A DNA stretch of 64,000 nucleotides from Lachnospiraceae bacterium UBA7179 (lineage in GTDB: Bacteria; Bacillota; Clostridia; Lachnospirales; Lachnospiraceae): the NCBI GenBank assembly GCA_002491195.1, contig DKVL01000012.1, positions 1 to 64,000 on the forward strand. The letters are read 5' to 3'. Each line of letters opens with the position of its first letter. Position 1 is the stretch's first letter. The translations under genes were made by a program, and so were the position numbers. A model generated the notes under the pieces. It saw only the letters and a list, made by a program, of their open reading frames with translations. It had not been told where the DNA came from and made no database searches. Positions 57,847 to 64,000 of this stretch are shown piece after piece.

Positions 57847-59121
57847 ATGAAAGATGAAAAGACAAGCAGACGGGAGAGAAGACGCAGACGTTTGAGGAAT
57901 CAGTTTTTTGCCTATCTGACACTGATCGTAATCGTTCTGTTGGTACTGGCAGTAGGTTTTTTTGGCGTAAAGGGCATTATCAATTATGTGAACAACTATA
58001 ATGAGAGGGTCAACCGGGTGATCGAGGAGGCGGAGTCGAGTGCGGCCGCAGAGCAGGACAGTGAGCCATACATTGAGGAAACGTCGGGCAGCAATGCAGA
58101 TGCAGTTGAAGGGTACACGTCGCAGGTTGAGGATGACCCGCTGCATTCGTTGGTTGAGTCGCTGCTTGGCAGCATGACAACAGAGGAGCTGGTTGCAGGG
58201 ATGTTTGTTGTGACGCCTGAGTCCATCACTGGGGTTGGAACAGCTATTCAGGCAGGTGATGGTACGAAAGCAGCGATCACAGAGAATCCGGTAGGTGGAC
58301 TTGTGTATGAACCAAAGAACTTTAATACGCCAGAGCAGTTTACAGAGATGCTCGCAAAGACGAGGAGTTATGCAAAATATCCTATTTTTACAATTGTGCG
58401 CGCAGAGTGTGGGGCAACAGATTATGGGTTAGAGGCGACAGCAAAGGCGTCAGAACTTACTGATTCTGACAGTGTTAAACAGGCGTATGGAACGATTGCG
58501 TCCAGGCTTGCGTCATATGGAGTTGACATGAATCTGGCGCCAGTGGCGGAGGTTGTGTCGGAGGAAGGAGATGCCGGTCTTCAGGGAAGAACATTTGGAT
58601 CGGATGCTTCGGTGGCAGCGCCGCTTGTGAATGCAGCAGTACAGGCAATGCAGGAGGCCGATGTGAGTGCAGTCTTGCAGAAGTTTCCCGGCACATTAGC
58701 CAGTTCCAAGACGCTGGAAGAATTGAGAAACAGTGAATTTATCGTTTATGATGCGGCGATACAGAATGGCGTGGATTGTATTATGGTGTCGCATGTCTCG
58801 GCAAACGGTGTCACCGGAGATGATACGCCAGCATCTCTGTCTTCGATTGTGATCAACGATGTGCTCAGGGACACATTGGGTTTTCACGGAGTAGTGATGA
58901 CGGATTATCTGAATGACAGTGCGATCACAAGCAGATACAGCTCTGCGGAGGCGGCGGTAGCCGCGATACAGGCAGGTGCAGATATTCTTTTGGCTCCTGA
59001 GAATTATCAGGAGGCCTACGAGGGTGTCCTGCAGGCAGTCGCAGATGGTACGATCACTAAGGAGCGTATTTACGACTCGGTCTATCGGATCTACTGCGTT
59101 AAATATAAAAATGTGGTATAA
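57847..59121 (+). CDS. Membrane-anchored GH3-like domain protein, probably non-catalytic
   Basis: A 424-residue protein with a basic N-terminus (1-18), one membrane helix (about 20-42), an acidic linker and an outer GH3-like barrel (about 98-420). Family landmarks are DMNLAPVAEV (227-236), RTFGSDA (248-254) and a nucleophile-type Asp in FHGVVMTDYLNDSAI (D353). In place of the NagZ segment KHFPGHGDTDVDSH there is QKFPGTLASSKT (278-289), so the acid/base His is gone, and the substrate-binding VDQEGG reads VRAECG (R185). It resembles beta-N-acetylglucosaminidases but has probably become a binding or structural protein. It follows glyA by 3 bp. Confidence 0.8.
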   Translation: MKDEKTSRRERRRRRLRNQFFAYLTLIVIVLLVLAVGFFGVKGIINYVNNYNERVNRVIEEAESSAAAEQDSEPYIEETSGSNADAVEGYTSQVEDDPLHSLVESLLGSMTTEELVAGMFVVTPESITGVGTAIQAGDGTKAAITENPVGGLVYEPKNFNTPEQFTEMLAKTRSYAKYPIFTIVRAECGATDYGLEATAKASELTDSDSVKQAYGTIASRLASYGVDMNLAPVAEVVSEEGDAGLQGRTFGSDASVAAPLVNAAVQAMQEADVSAVLQKFPGTLASSKTLEELRNSEFIVYDAAIQNGVDCIMVSHVSANGVTGDDTPASLSSIVINDVLRDTLGFHGVVMTDYLNDSAITSRYSSAEAAVAAIQAGADILLAPENYQEAYEGVLQAVADGTITKERIYDSVYRIYCVKYKNVV

Positions 59122-59126
59122 TTTGA

Positions 59127-59155
59127 TTGACTTTATGCTGTAAAAGTGATAAAAT
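59127..59155 (+). promoter_or_regulatory. Putative promoter of the cold shock gene
   Basis: TTGACT (59127-59132), a 17-bp spacer and TAAAAT (59150-59155), 124 bp before the csp ATG. Transcripts from it would pass through the hairpin at 59183-59233. Confidence 0.55.
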
Positions 59156-59182
59156 TCAAGAGTATTCAATTAGAACTATGAG

Positions 59183-59233
59183 CTGACTTGTTCTGCAAAT
59201 CATTCCTTTTGATGCAGACAAGTCAGTTTTTTT
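59183..59233 (+). terminator. Strong hairpin with T-run before the cold shock gene
   Basis: CTGACTTG-T-TCTGCA pairs with TGCAGA-CAAGTCAG (59183-59197, 59213-59226; one bulged T), followed by seven T. It can end transcription of the glyA/GH3 unit, or act as an attenuator in the csp leader. Confidence 0.8.
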
Positions 59234-59278
59234 AGGCGAAAGTAGAGTACATAAATATTTTTAATGGAGGTTCTAACT

Positions 59279-59491
59279 ATGAACAACGGAACAGTAAAGT
59301 GGTTTAATGCTCAAAAGGGATATGGATTCATTACAAATGAAGGAACAGGAGAAGATGTGTTTGTACATTTTTCTGCAATCATGTCTGATGGATACAAAAC
59401 TCTTGAAGAAGGACAGAAGGTTACTTTTGACATTGAGCAGGATCCAAAGAACAGTGCTAAGCTTAGGGCTGCAAATGTAGTAGTAGCGTAA
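59279..59491 (+). CDS. Cold shock domain protein (CspA family)
   Basis: A 70-residue single-strand RNA/DNA-binding OB-fold protein that melts RNA structure. RNP1 is KGYGFI (about 13-18) and RNP2 is VFVHF (about 26-30); NNGTVKWFN at the start is standard. The ATG at 59279 follows GGAGG by eight bases, and an in-frame upstream ATG at 59264 overlaps that site. The length and composition are those of CspA/CspB-type proteins. The strong hairpin in front of the gene may give leader-based control, as is common for cold shock mRNAs. It has its own terminator. Confidence 0.96.
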   Translation: MNNGTVKWFNAQKGYGFITNEGTGEDVFVHFSAIMSDGYKTLEEGQKVTFDIEQDPKNSAKLRAANVVVA

Positions 59492-59519
59492 TGAACAGAC
59501 CTGTAATAGTACCAAATAG

Positions 59520-59556
59520 AACCCCTCTGACAAAGAATCGTGTCAGAGGGGTTTTA
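59520..59556. terminator. Bidirectional terminator, cold shock gene and dapL
   Basis: A perfect 13-bp stem AACCCCTCTGACA / TGTCAGAGGGGTT (59520-59532, 59541-59553), then TTA. It ends right at the minus-strand dapL stop codon. Confidence 0.9.
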
Positions 59557-60753
59557 TTAGAATAATTTTTCAATCCGATCCATCGCTTCCATTGTATTTT
59601 CCCGGTTTCCAAATGAGGTGAGACGGAAAAATTTTTGTCCATTCCTGCCAAAACCTGCGCCAGGTGTTCCTACGACCTGTGCGTTGGTCAGCAGATAATC
59701 AAAGAAATCCCAGGAATCCATTTCATTTGGACATTTGAACCATATATAGGGTGAGTTGATCCCGCCAAAATAGCAGATCCTCTTCCTGGAAAGGGCATTG
59801 GCGATGATCTTTGCGTTTTGCTGGTAATATGTTATGTTTTCTTTGCATTGTGCCATTCCCTTGACAGAGAATACGGCGGCAGCGCCTTTTTGTACAATGT
59901 AGGATACACCGTTGAATTTTGTTGTCTGCCGGCGGTTCCACATTGCATTTAATGACATTTCTACGTTCGTGGAGGAGCAGAATTTTAAATCTTTTGGAAC
60001 AATCGTGTATCCGCAGCGTGTTCCTGTGAAACCGGCTGTCTTGGATAATGAACAGAATTCAATGGCACATTTCTTGGAACCTTCAATGGCATAGATACTT
60101 CTGGGAAGCGTTTCGTCGGTGATGAAACACTCATACGCGGAGTCATATAAAATAATAGCGTCGTTCTCAAGCGCATAGTTCACCCATTCTGTTAGCTGCT
60201 CTTTGTTGTAGGCTGCTCCTGTTGGATTGTTTGGCGAGCAGATGTATACGAGATCAGCGTGAAGGCTGTGGTCTGGCATGGGAAGAAAATGATTTTCTTC
60301 GTTGGCATCAATGTAGGTGATGTTTCGTCCATTCATGATATTGGTGTCCACGTATACAGGGTATACAGGATCGGGAATCAGGATGACGTTTTCTTTGTCG
60401 AAAAGGTCAGTGATGTTTCCGGTATCACTCTTGGCACCATCAGATACAAATACCTCATCCATGTCAATTGATACGTTATTTCTGCTGTAGTAATCCACAA
60501 TGGCGCTGCGCAGGAAATCGTATCCTTGTTCGGGACCATAGCCCTTGAAGGTTTCCGCACTGGCGAGTGCATCGACGCCTTCATGGAGCTGCGCGATGAT
60601 TTCAGAACCGATGGGAAGCGTCACATCACCGATACCGAGGCGGATCACTTTCTTGTCAGGATTTGCTGCAGTATAGGTATTTACACGGTGTGCAATCTCT
60701 GAAAAAAGATAACTTTCTTTAAGGTTTAAATAATTTTCATTTAATTTAGGCAT
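59557..60753 (-). CDS. dapL: LL-diaminopimelate aminotransferase
   Basis: Converts tetrahydrodipicolinate directly to LL-diaminopimelate with glutamate as amino donor, shortening the lysine and cell wall precursor pathway. It has 398 residues from the ATG at 60753, where AGGAGG lies eight bases upstream. It is a class I aminotransferase fold with SPNNPTGAAY, the Schiff-base Lys in SLSKTAGFTGTRCG, and GFGRNGQKFFRLTSFG near the end. The N-terminal INENYLxLxxSYLF-like start (NENYLNLKESYLFSEIA) is the DapL hallmark. It is a single gene with a strong promoter and no lysine riboswitch in the short leader. Confidence 0.95.
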   Translation of the reverse strand: MPKLNENYLNLKESYLFSEIAHRVNTYTAANPDKKVIRLGIGDVTLPIGSEIIAQLHEGVDALASAETFKGYGPEQGYDFLRSAIVDYYSRNNVSIDMDEVFVSDGAKSDTGNITDLFDKENVILIPDPVYPVYVDTNIMNGRNITYIDANEENHFLPMPDHSLHADLVYICSPNNPTGAAYNKEQLTEWVNYALENDAIILYDSAYECFITDETLPRSIYAIEGSKKCAIEFCSLSKTAGFTGTRCGYTIVPKDLKFCSSTNVEMSLNAMWNRRQTTKFNGVSYIVQKGAAAVFSVKGMAQCKENITYYQQNAKIIANALSRKRICYFGGINSPYIWFKCPNEMDSWDFFDYLLTNAQVVGTPGAGFGRNGQKFFRLTSFGNRENTMEAMDRIEKLF

Positions 60754-60803
60754 AGTATAATCCTCCTGATACAATAGTTGTCCTGATTAGGAACACTAAT
60801 GTA

Positions 60804-60832
60804 ATCATAACCATATTGCAGGTATTTGTCAA
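60804..60832 (-). promoter_or_regulatory. Sigma-A promoter of dapL
   Basis: On the minus strand, TTGACA (60827-60832), a 17-bp spacer and TATGAT (60804-60809), about 50 bp upstream of the ATG. Confidence 0.85.
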
Positions 60833-60961
60833 TTGTGTGATAAAAGATTGAAAAAAATTATTGATTATGTTAAGTTTATGTGTGAAGTGTGAACGAAGTT
60901 TCACGGATTGTTTGTGCGGTATGGCGGGAAGTGCAAGAAAATGAAAAAGAAGGGTAAAATA

Positions 60962-61519
60962 ATGAGTGATTATGAAAAGGTAATAAACGATGCAAAGGGC
61001 GTTGTCGCTGAGTTCCTTGAGCAGGCAAAGCTTAAGAAAGGAAATCTGGTAGTGATTGGGTGCTCTACGAGTGAGATTGCGGAGCGTCATATTGGTTCCT
61101 ATTCGAATGCAGAGCTCGGGGAGGCTGTATTTGTGGCGATGTATGAGGAATTACAGAGAGCGGGGCTGTCGGTTGCAGCACAGTGCTGTGAGCATCTCAA
61201 CAGAGCTTTGATCATGGAGGCGGCGGATGCAGAGCATTTTGGGTACGAGGAGGTTAATGTGATTCCGCAGCCCAAAGCAGGCGGTTCGTTTGCAACTGCA
61301 GCGTGGAAACATATGGAACATCCGGTGGCTGTAGAGTTTATACAGGCACATGCCGGGATTGATATCGGAGATACGCTGATCGGAATGCATTTAAGGCCGG
61401 TGGCGGTTCCCGTGAGGATAGAGCATCCGGCGATCGGAGGCGCTCATATTGTGTGCGCGAGAACAAGGGCAAAGTATATTGGCGGCGAAAGAGCACATTA
61501 TAATGAACAGATGGAATAA
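60962..61519 (+). CDS. ywlG: UPF0340 / TIGR01440 family protein (YwlG-like)
   Basis: A 185-residue protein of the YwlG (UPF0340) family. Its core VVIGCSTSEIAERHIGSYSNAELGEAVF (about 29-56) and the later IGMHLRPVAVPVR and GGAHIVCARTR segments are well kept across Firmicutes. The function is not established; the GCSTSE segment and a CCEHLNRAL motif suggest a small-molecule or nucleotide site. The ATG at 60962 is chosen from family length and the GAAGGG site; the open frame upstream to 60908 is Lys-rich and unlikely. It is divergent from dapL with 208 bp between them. A small hairpin terminator follows. Confidence 0.88.
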   Translation: MSDYEKVINDAKGVVAEFLEQAKLKKGNLVVIGCSTSEIAERHIGSYSNAELGEAVFVAMYEELQRAGLSVAAQCCEHLNRALIMEAADAEHFGYEEVNVIPQPKAGGSFATAAWKHMEHPVAVEFIQAHAGIDIGDTLIGMHLRPVAVPVRIEHPAIGGAHIVCARTRAKYIGGERAHYNEQME

Positions 61520-61532
61520 AAAATCCAAGAAT

Positions 61533-61552
61533 AAAGTTTGAATAAACTTTTT
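61533..61552 (+). terminator. Small terminator after ywlG
   Basis: A 7-bp A/T-rich stem AAAGTTT / AAACTTT (61533-61539, 61544-61550) leading into TTT. It is weak in stability but well placed, 14 bp after the stop. Confidence 0.5.
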
Positions 61553-61581
61553 AAAATGTCTTTTCTAAAGTAGTGATTGTG

Positions 61582-61590
61582 TGTTATAAT
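61582..61590 (+). promoter_or_regulatory. Extended -10 promoter of the deacetylase gene
   Basis: TGTTATAAT gives TGn plus a perfect TATAAT (61585-61590), 50 bp before the ATG at 61640. No good -35 is visible, as is common for extended -10 promoters. Confidence 0.55.
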
Positions 61591-61639
61591 CGGTTTAGCT
61601 ATGAGATCAGCGGCTACGGATGTGTTATGAAAGGGTAAT

Positions 61640-62647
61640 ATGGAATTAGAAGATCAGAATGAGGAAACAGAAGATAAGACTGTAAAAATTCCAAAAACTG
61701 CAGAGAAAGGGAGATTCATCGAAATTGTAGTTCCAGTACTCACGCTGATGACAATTGTAAATTGTGTTATTATATTGGTATTGGTGATGAATATCGGAAG
61801 AAAGGTAAACGGACTGGAGCAGCAGATGATCGTGCTTCAGGACAAAGCTGCAGCAGATGCGGCGGATATGGCAGCGGACAGCGCACTTCCTGAAATGTCT
61901 ACATTTGCGGATGTAGTTGATATTGACGGCAGCTATGTGCAGGATACAGCAGAGGCGGCTGATATCGTGGAGGCAGCAGCGATGGAGGATACACATAAGC
62001 CGAGCGGCAGGGAGGAAAACAGTGATGGTATCAGGAGAGTGTATCTGACTTTCGATGATGGACCAAGCGCAAATACAGACAGGATACTTGACATTCTTGA
62101 TCAGTATGGTGTGAAGGCGACTTTCTTTGTAGTTGGTAAGGAAGGCTATGCTGATCAGTATCGGCGGATTGTGGAAGATGGGCATACACTGGCGATGCAT
62201 TCTTACAGCCATAAATACAGTGAGATTTACGCATCGTTGGATGCATATAAAGAGGATCTGGCAAAACTTCATGATTTTCTGTATGAGCTTACGGGTGAAG
62301 ACTGCAATATTGTCCGCTTTCCCGGCGGCAGCAGCAACACGATCAGTCATGTCGATATGTGGGATCTGATCGATTACCTCAATAAGGAAAACATGGTGTA
62401 CTTTGACTGGAATGTGTCGAGTGGTGATGCGGCAAAAGGCAGAATCAGTACTGCTCAGATTACAAAAAATGTTCTTGACAATATTGATCAGTATAATAAT
62501 GCAGTGGTTCTTTTCCATGATGCGGCGGGTAAGGATTCGACAGTGGATGCATTGCCGGCAATTATAGAGAAGATACTGGAGTCTGACAATACGGTATTAT
62601 TGCCGATATCGGAGGATACAGTGAGCGTGCAGCATTTGCATGAGTAG
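61640..62647 (+). CDS. Membrane-anchored polysaccharide deacetylase (CE4)
   Basis: A 335-residue protein with an N-terminal cytosolic tail, one membrane helix (about 28-50), an Asp/Ala-rich outer linker (55-130) and a NodB-type CE4 domain (about 135-330). The five motifs are present: TFDDGPS (motif 1, catalytic Asp and metal Asp), HSYSH (motif 2, metal His pair), RFPGGSSN (motif 3), DWNVSSGDA (motif 4) and VVLFHDAAG (motif 5, catalytic His). It should remove acetyl groups from peptidoglycan or another N-acetylated glycan, which often gives lysozyme resistance. AAAGGG precedes the ATG. The bactofilin gene follows 68 bp later. Confidence 0.93.
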   Translation: MELEDQNEETEDKTVKIPKTAEKGRFIEIVVPVLTLMTIVNCVIILVLVMNIGRKVNGLEQQMIVLQDKAAADAADMAADSALPEMSTFADVVDIDGSYVQDTAEAADIVEAAAMEDTHKPSGREENSDGIRRVYLTFDDGPSANTDRILDILDQYGVKATFFVVGKEGYADQYRRIVEDGHTLAMHSYSHKYSEIYASLDAYKEDLAKLHDFLYELTGEDCNIVRFPGGSSNTISHVDMWDLIDYLNKENMVYFDWNVSSGDAAKGRISTAQITKNVLDNIDQYNNAVVLFHDAAGKDSTVDALPAIIEKILESDNTVLLPISEDTVSVQHLHE

Positions 62648-62715
62648 CCGGGGTGTGCTGGTTGTAGATGTTGGCTGCAAATATAAAATATACGAAAATT
62701 GGAGGATAATTGACT

Positions 62716-63750
62716 ATGGGTTTTTTTCAGGATTTAAAGCAGGATTTATCACAGACAGTAAATGATCTGGAAGCTGAAGATGCGGTAGCAGGCCTGAATC
62801 TTGAGGAGGAAGGGGCAACGGCTTCCGAGGATCTGTTTGGTGAGGCGGCAGACACAGATTTTGCGGATCTTGAGGCAATGCTTGCAAAGGAAGTTGCGAA
62901 TCTGGGAGGCGCACCAGTGGAACCGGCTGGCTTACAGGAGCATCCTGTACAGGCAGCTATGATGAACACGATGGATCATGCAGCGGGGGCTGTAGAGAGT
63001 AACGTCGGTGGAAATTTTTCAGCAGAACTTGGGCAGGCAGCAGTCGTGGGCGATACGGCTTCCGCTATGGCGGAAACCATGACAGAGGCCGCTGAGGAAA
63101 ATAGAAGTGCAGTGGTTGAGACAGAAGCACCTGCACTGCAAGAAAATAATATAAGTGAGGCAGACGCAGAAATGGAACAATTATTAAACGAGATGGAACA
63201 GAATTTACAGGAAGCGGCATATATGGATGCAGCGCCTACAGCGGCACAGGAGGCTGATTTTGATGCAAGTGATGCAGCTTCAACGGATACAGCAGTGATC
63301 ACAGCCGGAATGAATATTACAGGCGATGTGACGAGCAGCGGCAATATGGATCTGATTGGAAACATTACAGGTAATATTGAGATTCTTGGTAAGTTGAATG
63401 TGACAGGAAGTATTACAGGAAACTCTGCAGCGGCGGAGATTTATGCAGAATCTGCACAGATCAATGGAGAGGTGAAGAGTAAGGGAAGTGTTAAGATCGG
63501 ACAGAGTTCTGTTGTGATCGGCAACATTTTTGCTACGAGTGCAGTGATCGCCGGAGCTGTGAAGGGCGATATTGATGTGCATGGACCAGTCATCCTGGAT
63601 ACATCGGCGATCGTGATGGGGAATATTAAATCAAAGTCCGTACAGATCAACAACGGTGCCGTGATCGAGGGTATGTGTTCTCAGTGCTATGCGGATGTCA
63701 GTCCTTCTGCTTTCTTTAACGATGTGAAGAAAAACAGAAAACAGGCATAA
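62716..63750 (+). CDS. Bactofilin family polymer-forming protein with long acidic N-terminus
   Basis: A 344-residue protein whose C-terminal part (about 195-335) is a bactofilin: a right-handed beta-helix of about 18-residue turns, visible as ITGDVTSSGNMDLIGNITGN, then KLNVTGSITGN, GEVKSKGSVKIG and so on. Bactofilins polymerise without nucleotide and scaffold wall enzymes. The N-terminal 190 residues are acidic, Ala-rich and probably disordered, longer than usual for the family. The ATG at 62716 lies nine bases after GGAGGA; the TTG at 62710 is less likely. Its position after a glycan deacetylase fits a role in placing wall-modifying enzymes (inference). Confidence 0.9.
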   Translation: MGFFQDLKQDLSQTVNDLEAEDAVAGLNLEEEGATASEDLFGEAADTDFADLEAMLAKEVANLGGAPVEPAGLQEHPVQAAMMNTMDHAAGAVESNVGGNFSAELGQAAVVGDTASAMAETMTEAAEENRSAVVETEAPALQENNISEADAEMEQLLNEMEQNLQEAAYMDAAPTAAQEADFDASDAASTDTAVITAGMNITGDVTSSGNMDLIGNITGNIEILGKLNVTGSITGNSAAAEIYAESAQINGEVKSKGSVKIGQSSVVIGNIFATSAVIAGAVKGDIDVHGPVILDTSAIVMGNIKSKSVQINNGAVIEGMCSQCYADVSPSAFFNDVKKNRKQA

Positions 63751-63774
63751 GGAAGGAATAGGAGTCGGCGTAGG

Positions 63775-64000
63775 ATGAAACGAATATTATTGAAGCTGAG
63801 CGGCGAGGCGCTTGCCGGGGATAAGAAAATGGGTTTTGACGAGCCTACAGTGACAGCGGTGGCGAAACAGGTCAAAGAGATCGTGGACAGCGGTGTGCAG
63901 GTAGGTATTGTGATCGGCGGCGGTAATTTCTGGCGGGGCAGGACGAGTGAGACGATCGATCGCACGAAAGCGGATCAGATCGGTATGCTTGCCACAGTTA
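63775..64000 (+). CDS. pyrH: UMP kinase, 3' end outside window
   Basis: The first 75 codons of uridylate kinase, which phosphorylates UMP to UDP in pyrimidine synthesis. The start KRILLKLSGEALAGDK is the family N-terminus, with KLSGEAL forming the phosphate loop, and VGIVIGGGNFWRGR the glycine-rich nucleotide segment; then DRTKADQIGMLAT matches the UMP-binding region. GGAG lies ten bases before the ATG. The gene runs off the right edge. In related genomes it is followed by frr (ribosome recycling factor); here only pyrH is visible, 24 bp after the bactofilin stop. Confidence 0.95.
   Translation, partial: MKRILLKLSGEALAGDKKMGFDEPTVTAVAKQVKEIVDSGVQVGIVIGGGNFWRGRTSETIDRTKADQIGMLATV

Noticed and set aside
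61646..62518. A 290-codon minus-strand open frame opposite the deacetylase gene
   Set aside because: The plus strand encodes all five CE4 motifs; the minus frame is an antisense shadow with many Cys, His and Ile and no start signals.

Overview
The window looks like the chromosome of an endospore-forming, anaerobic Firmicute of the class Clostridia, most likely family Lachnospiraceae. This rests on gene content: an alpha/beta small acid-soluble spore protein, a four-subunit 2-oxoacid:ferredoxin oxidoreductase, LL-diaminopimelate aminotransferase, glutaminyl-tRNA synthetase, a methionine aminopeptidase with a SEC-C zinc motif, DUF6062- and DUF6106-type proteins, purine-rich ribosome binding sites and sigma-A promoters close to TTGACA-17-TATAAT. 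No rRNA, tRNA or CRISPR array was seen, and genus or species cannot be set from what is visible.

Layout. 1-3200 is an accessory patch: the 3' part of an IS4-type transposase, a DUF1851/Tdi1-type immunity gene that lacks its N-terminal half at the IS junction, a DUF4261 gene and two small acidic orphan genes; this resembles an immunity-gene cluster. 3240-7111 holds map, a TPR protein, and a NusG-domain-II / Gx-transporter / dinB set. 7128-9239 (minus strand) is a lipoprotein endo-galactanase (GH53). 9490-10056 is a DJ-1 family protein. 10087-15650 is a signalling operon, cheR-cheB-cheY-cheW-histidine kinase-HD-GYP, without cheA or a receptor gene. A spore protein gene follows, then the protein quality control cluster tig-clpP-clpX-lon-engB, with an AI-2E family protein and truA. 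24607-30149 is a TetR regulator divergent from an adaptor/ATPase/FtsX-like permease export system.

30387-39776 carries glnS, a HAD phosphatase, an anchored acidic protein, a second TetR gene, DUF6062, a PfkB-like protein, a membrane protein of unknown function, DUF6106, guaB and an orphan gene. 39838-43012 is the porG-porD-porA-porB operon. 43847-52784 is rich in folding and envelope functions: clpB, an SGNH/MBOAT O-acyltransferase pair, a PrsA-like lipoprotein, and htpG behind a perfect CIRCE operator. 53769-64000 holds pilT, DUF1653, a glycosyltransferase, glyA with a GH3-like membrane protein, a cold shock gene, dapL, ywlG, a polysaccharide deacetylase, a bactofilin and the start of pyrH.

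The most unusual signals are in the chemosensory-like operon. Its CheB receiver domain has Cys at the phospho-acceptor position, its kinase ends in an HPt-like bundle with Thr where His is expected, and a 15-bp tandem repeat array starts inside the kinase's last codons and runs to the next ribosome binding site. Two other proteins look catalytically degenerate: a PfkB-like kinase with GAGN in place of GAGD, and a GH3 domain lacking the acid/base motif. Several non-coding elements also deserve a look: a 94-nt hairpin with perfect 14-bp arms, palindromes at the clpP and export-operon promoters, a double hairpin inside the por operon, and a terminator-like hairpin in the cold shock leader.
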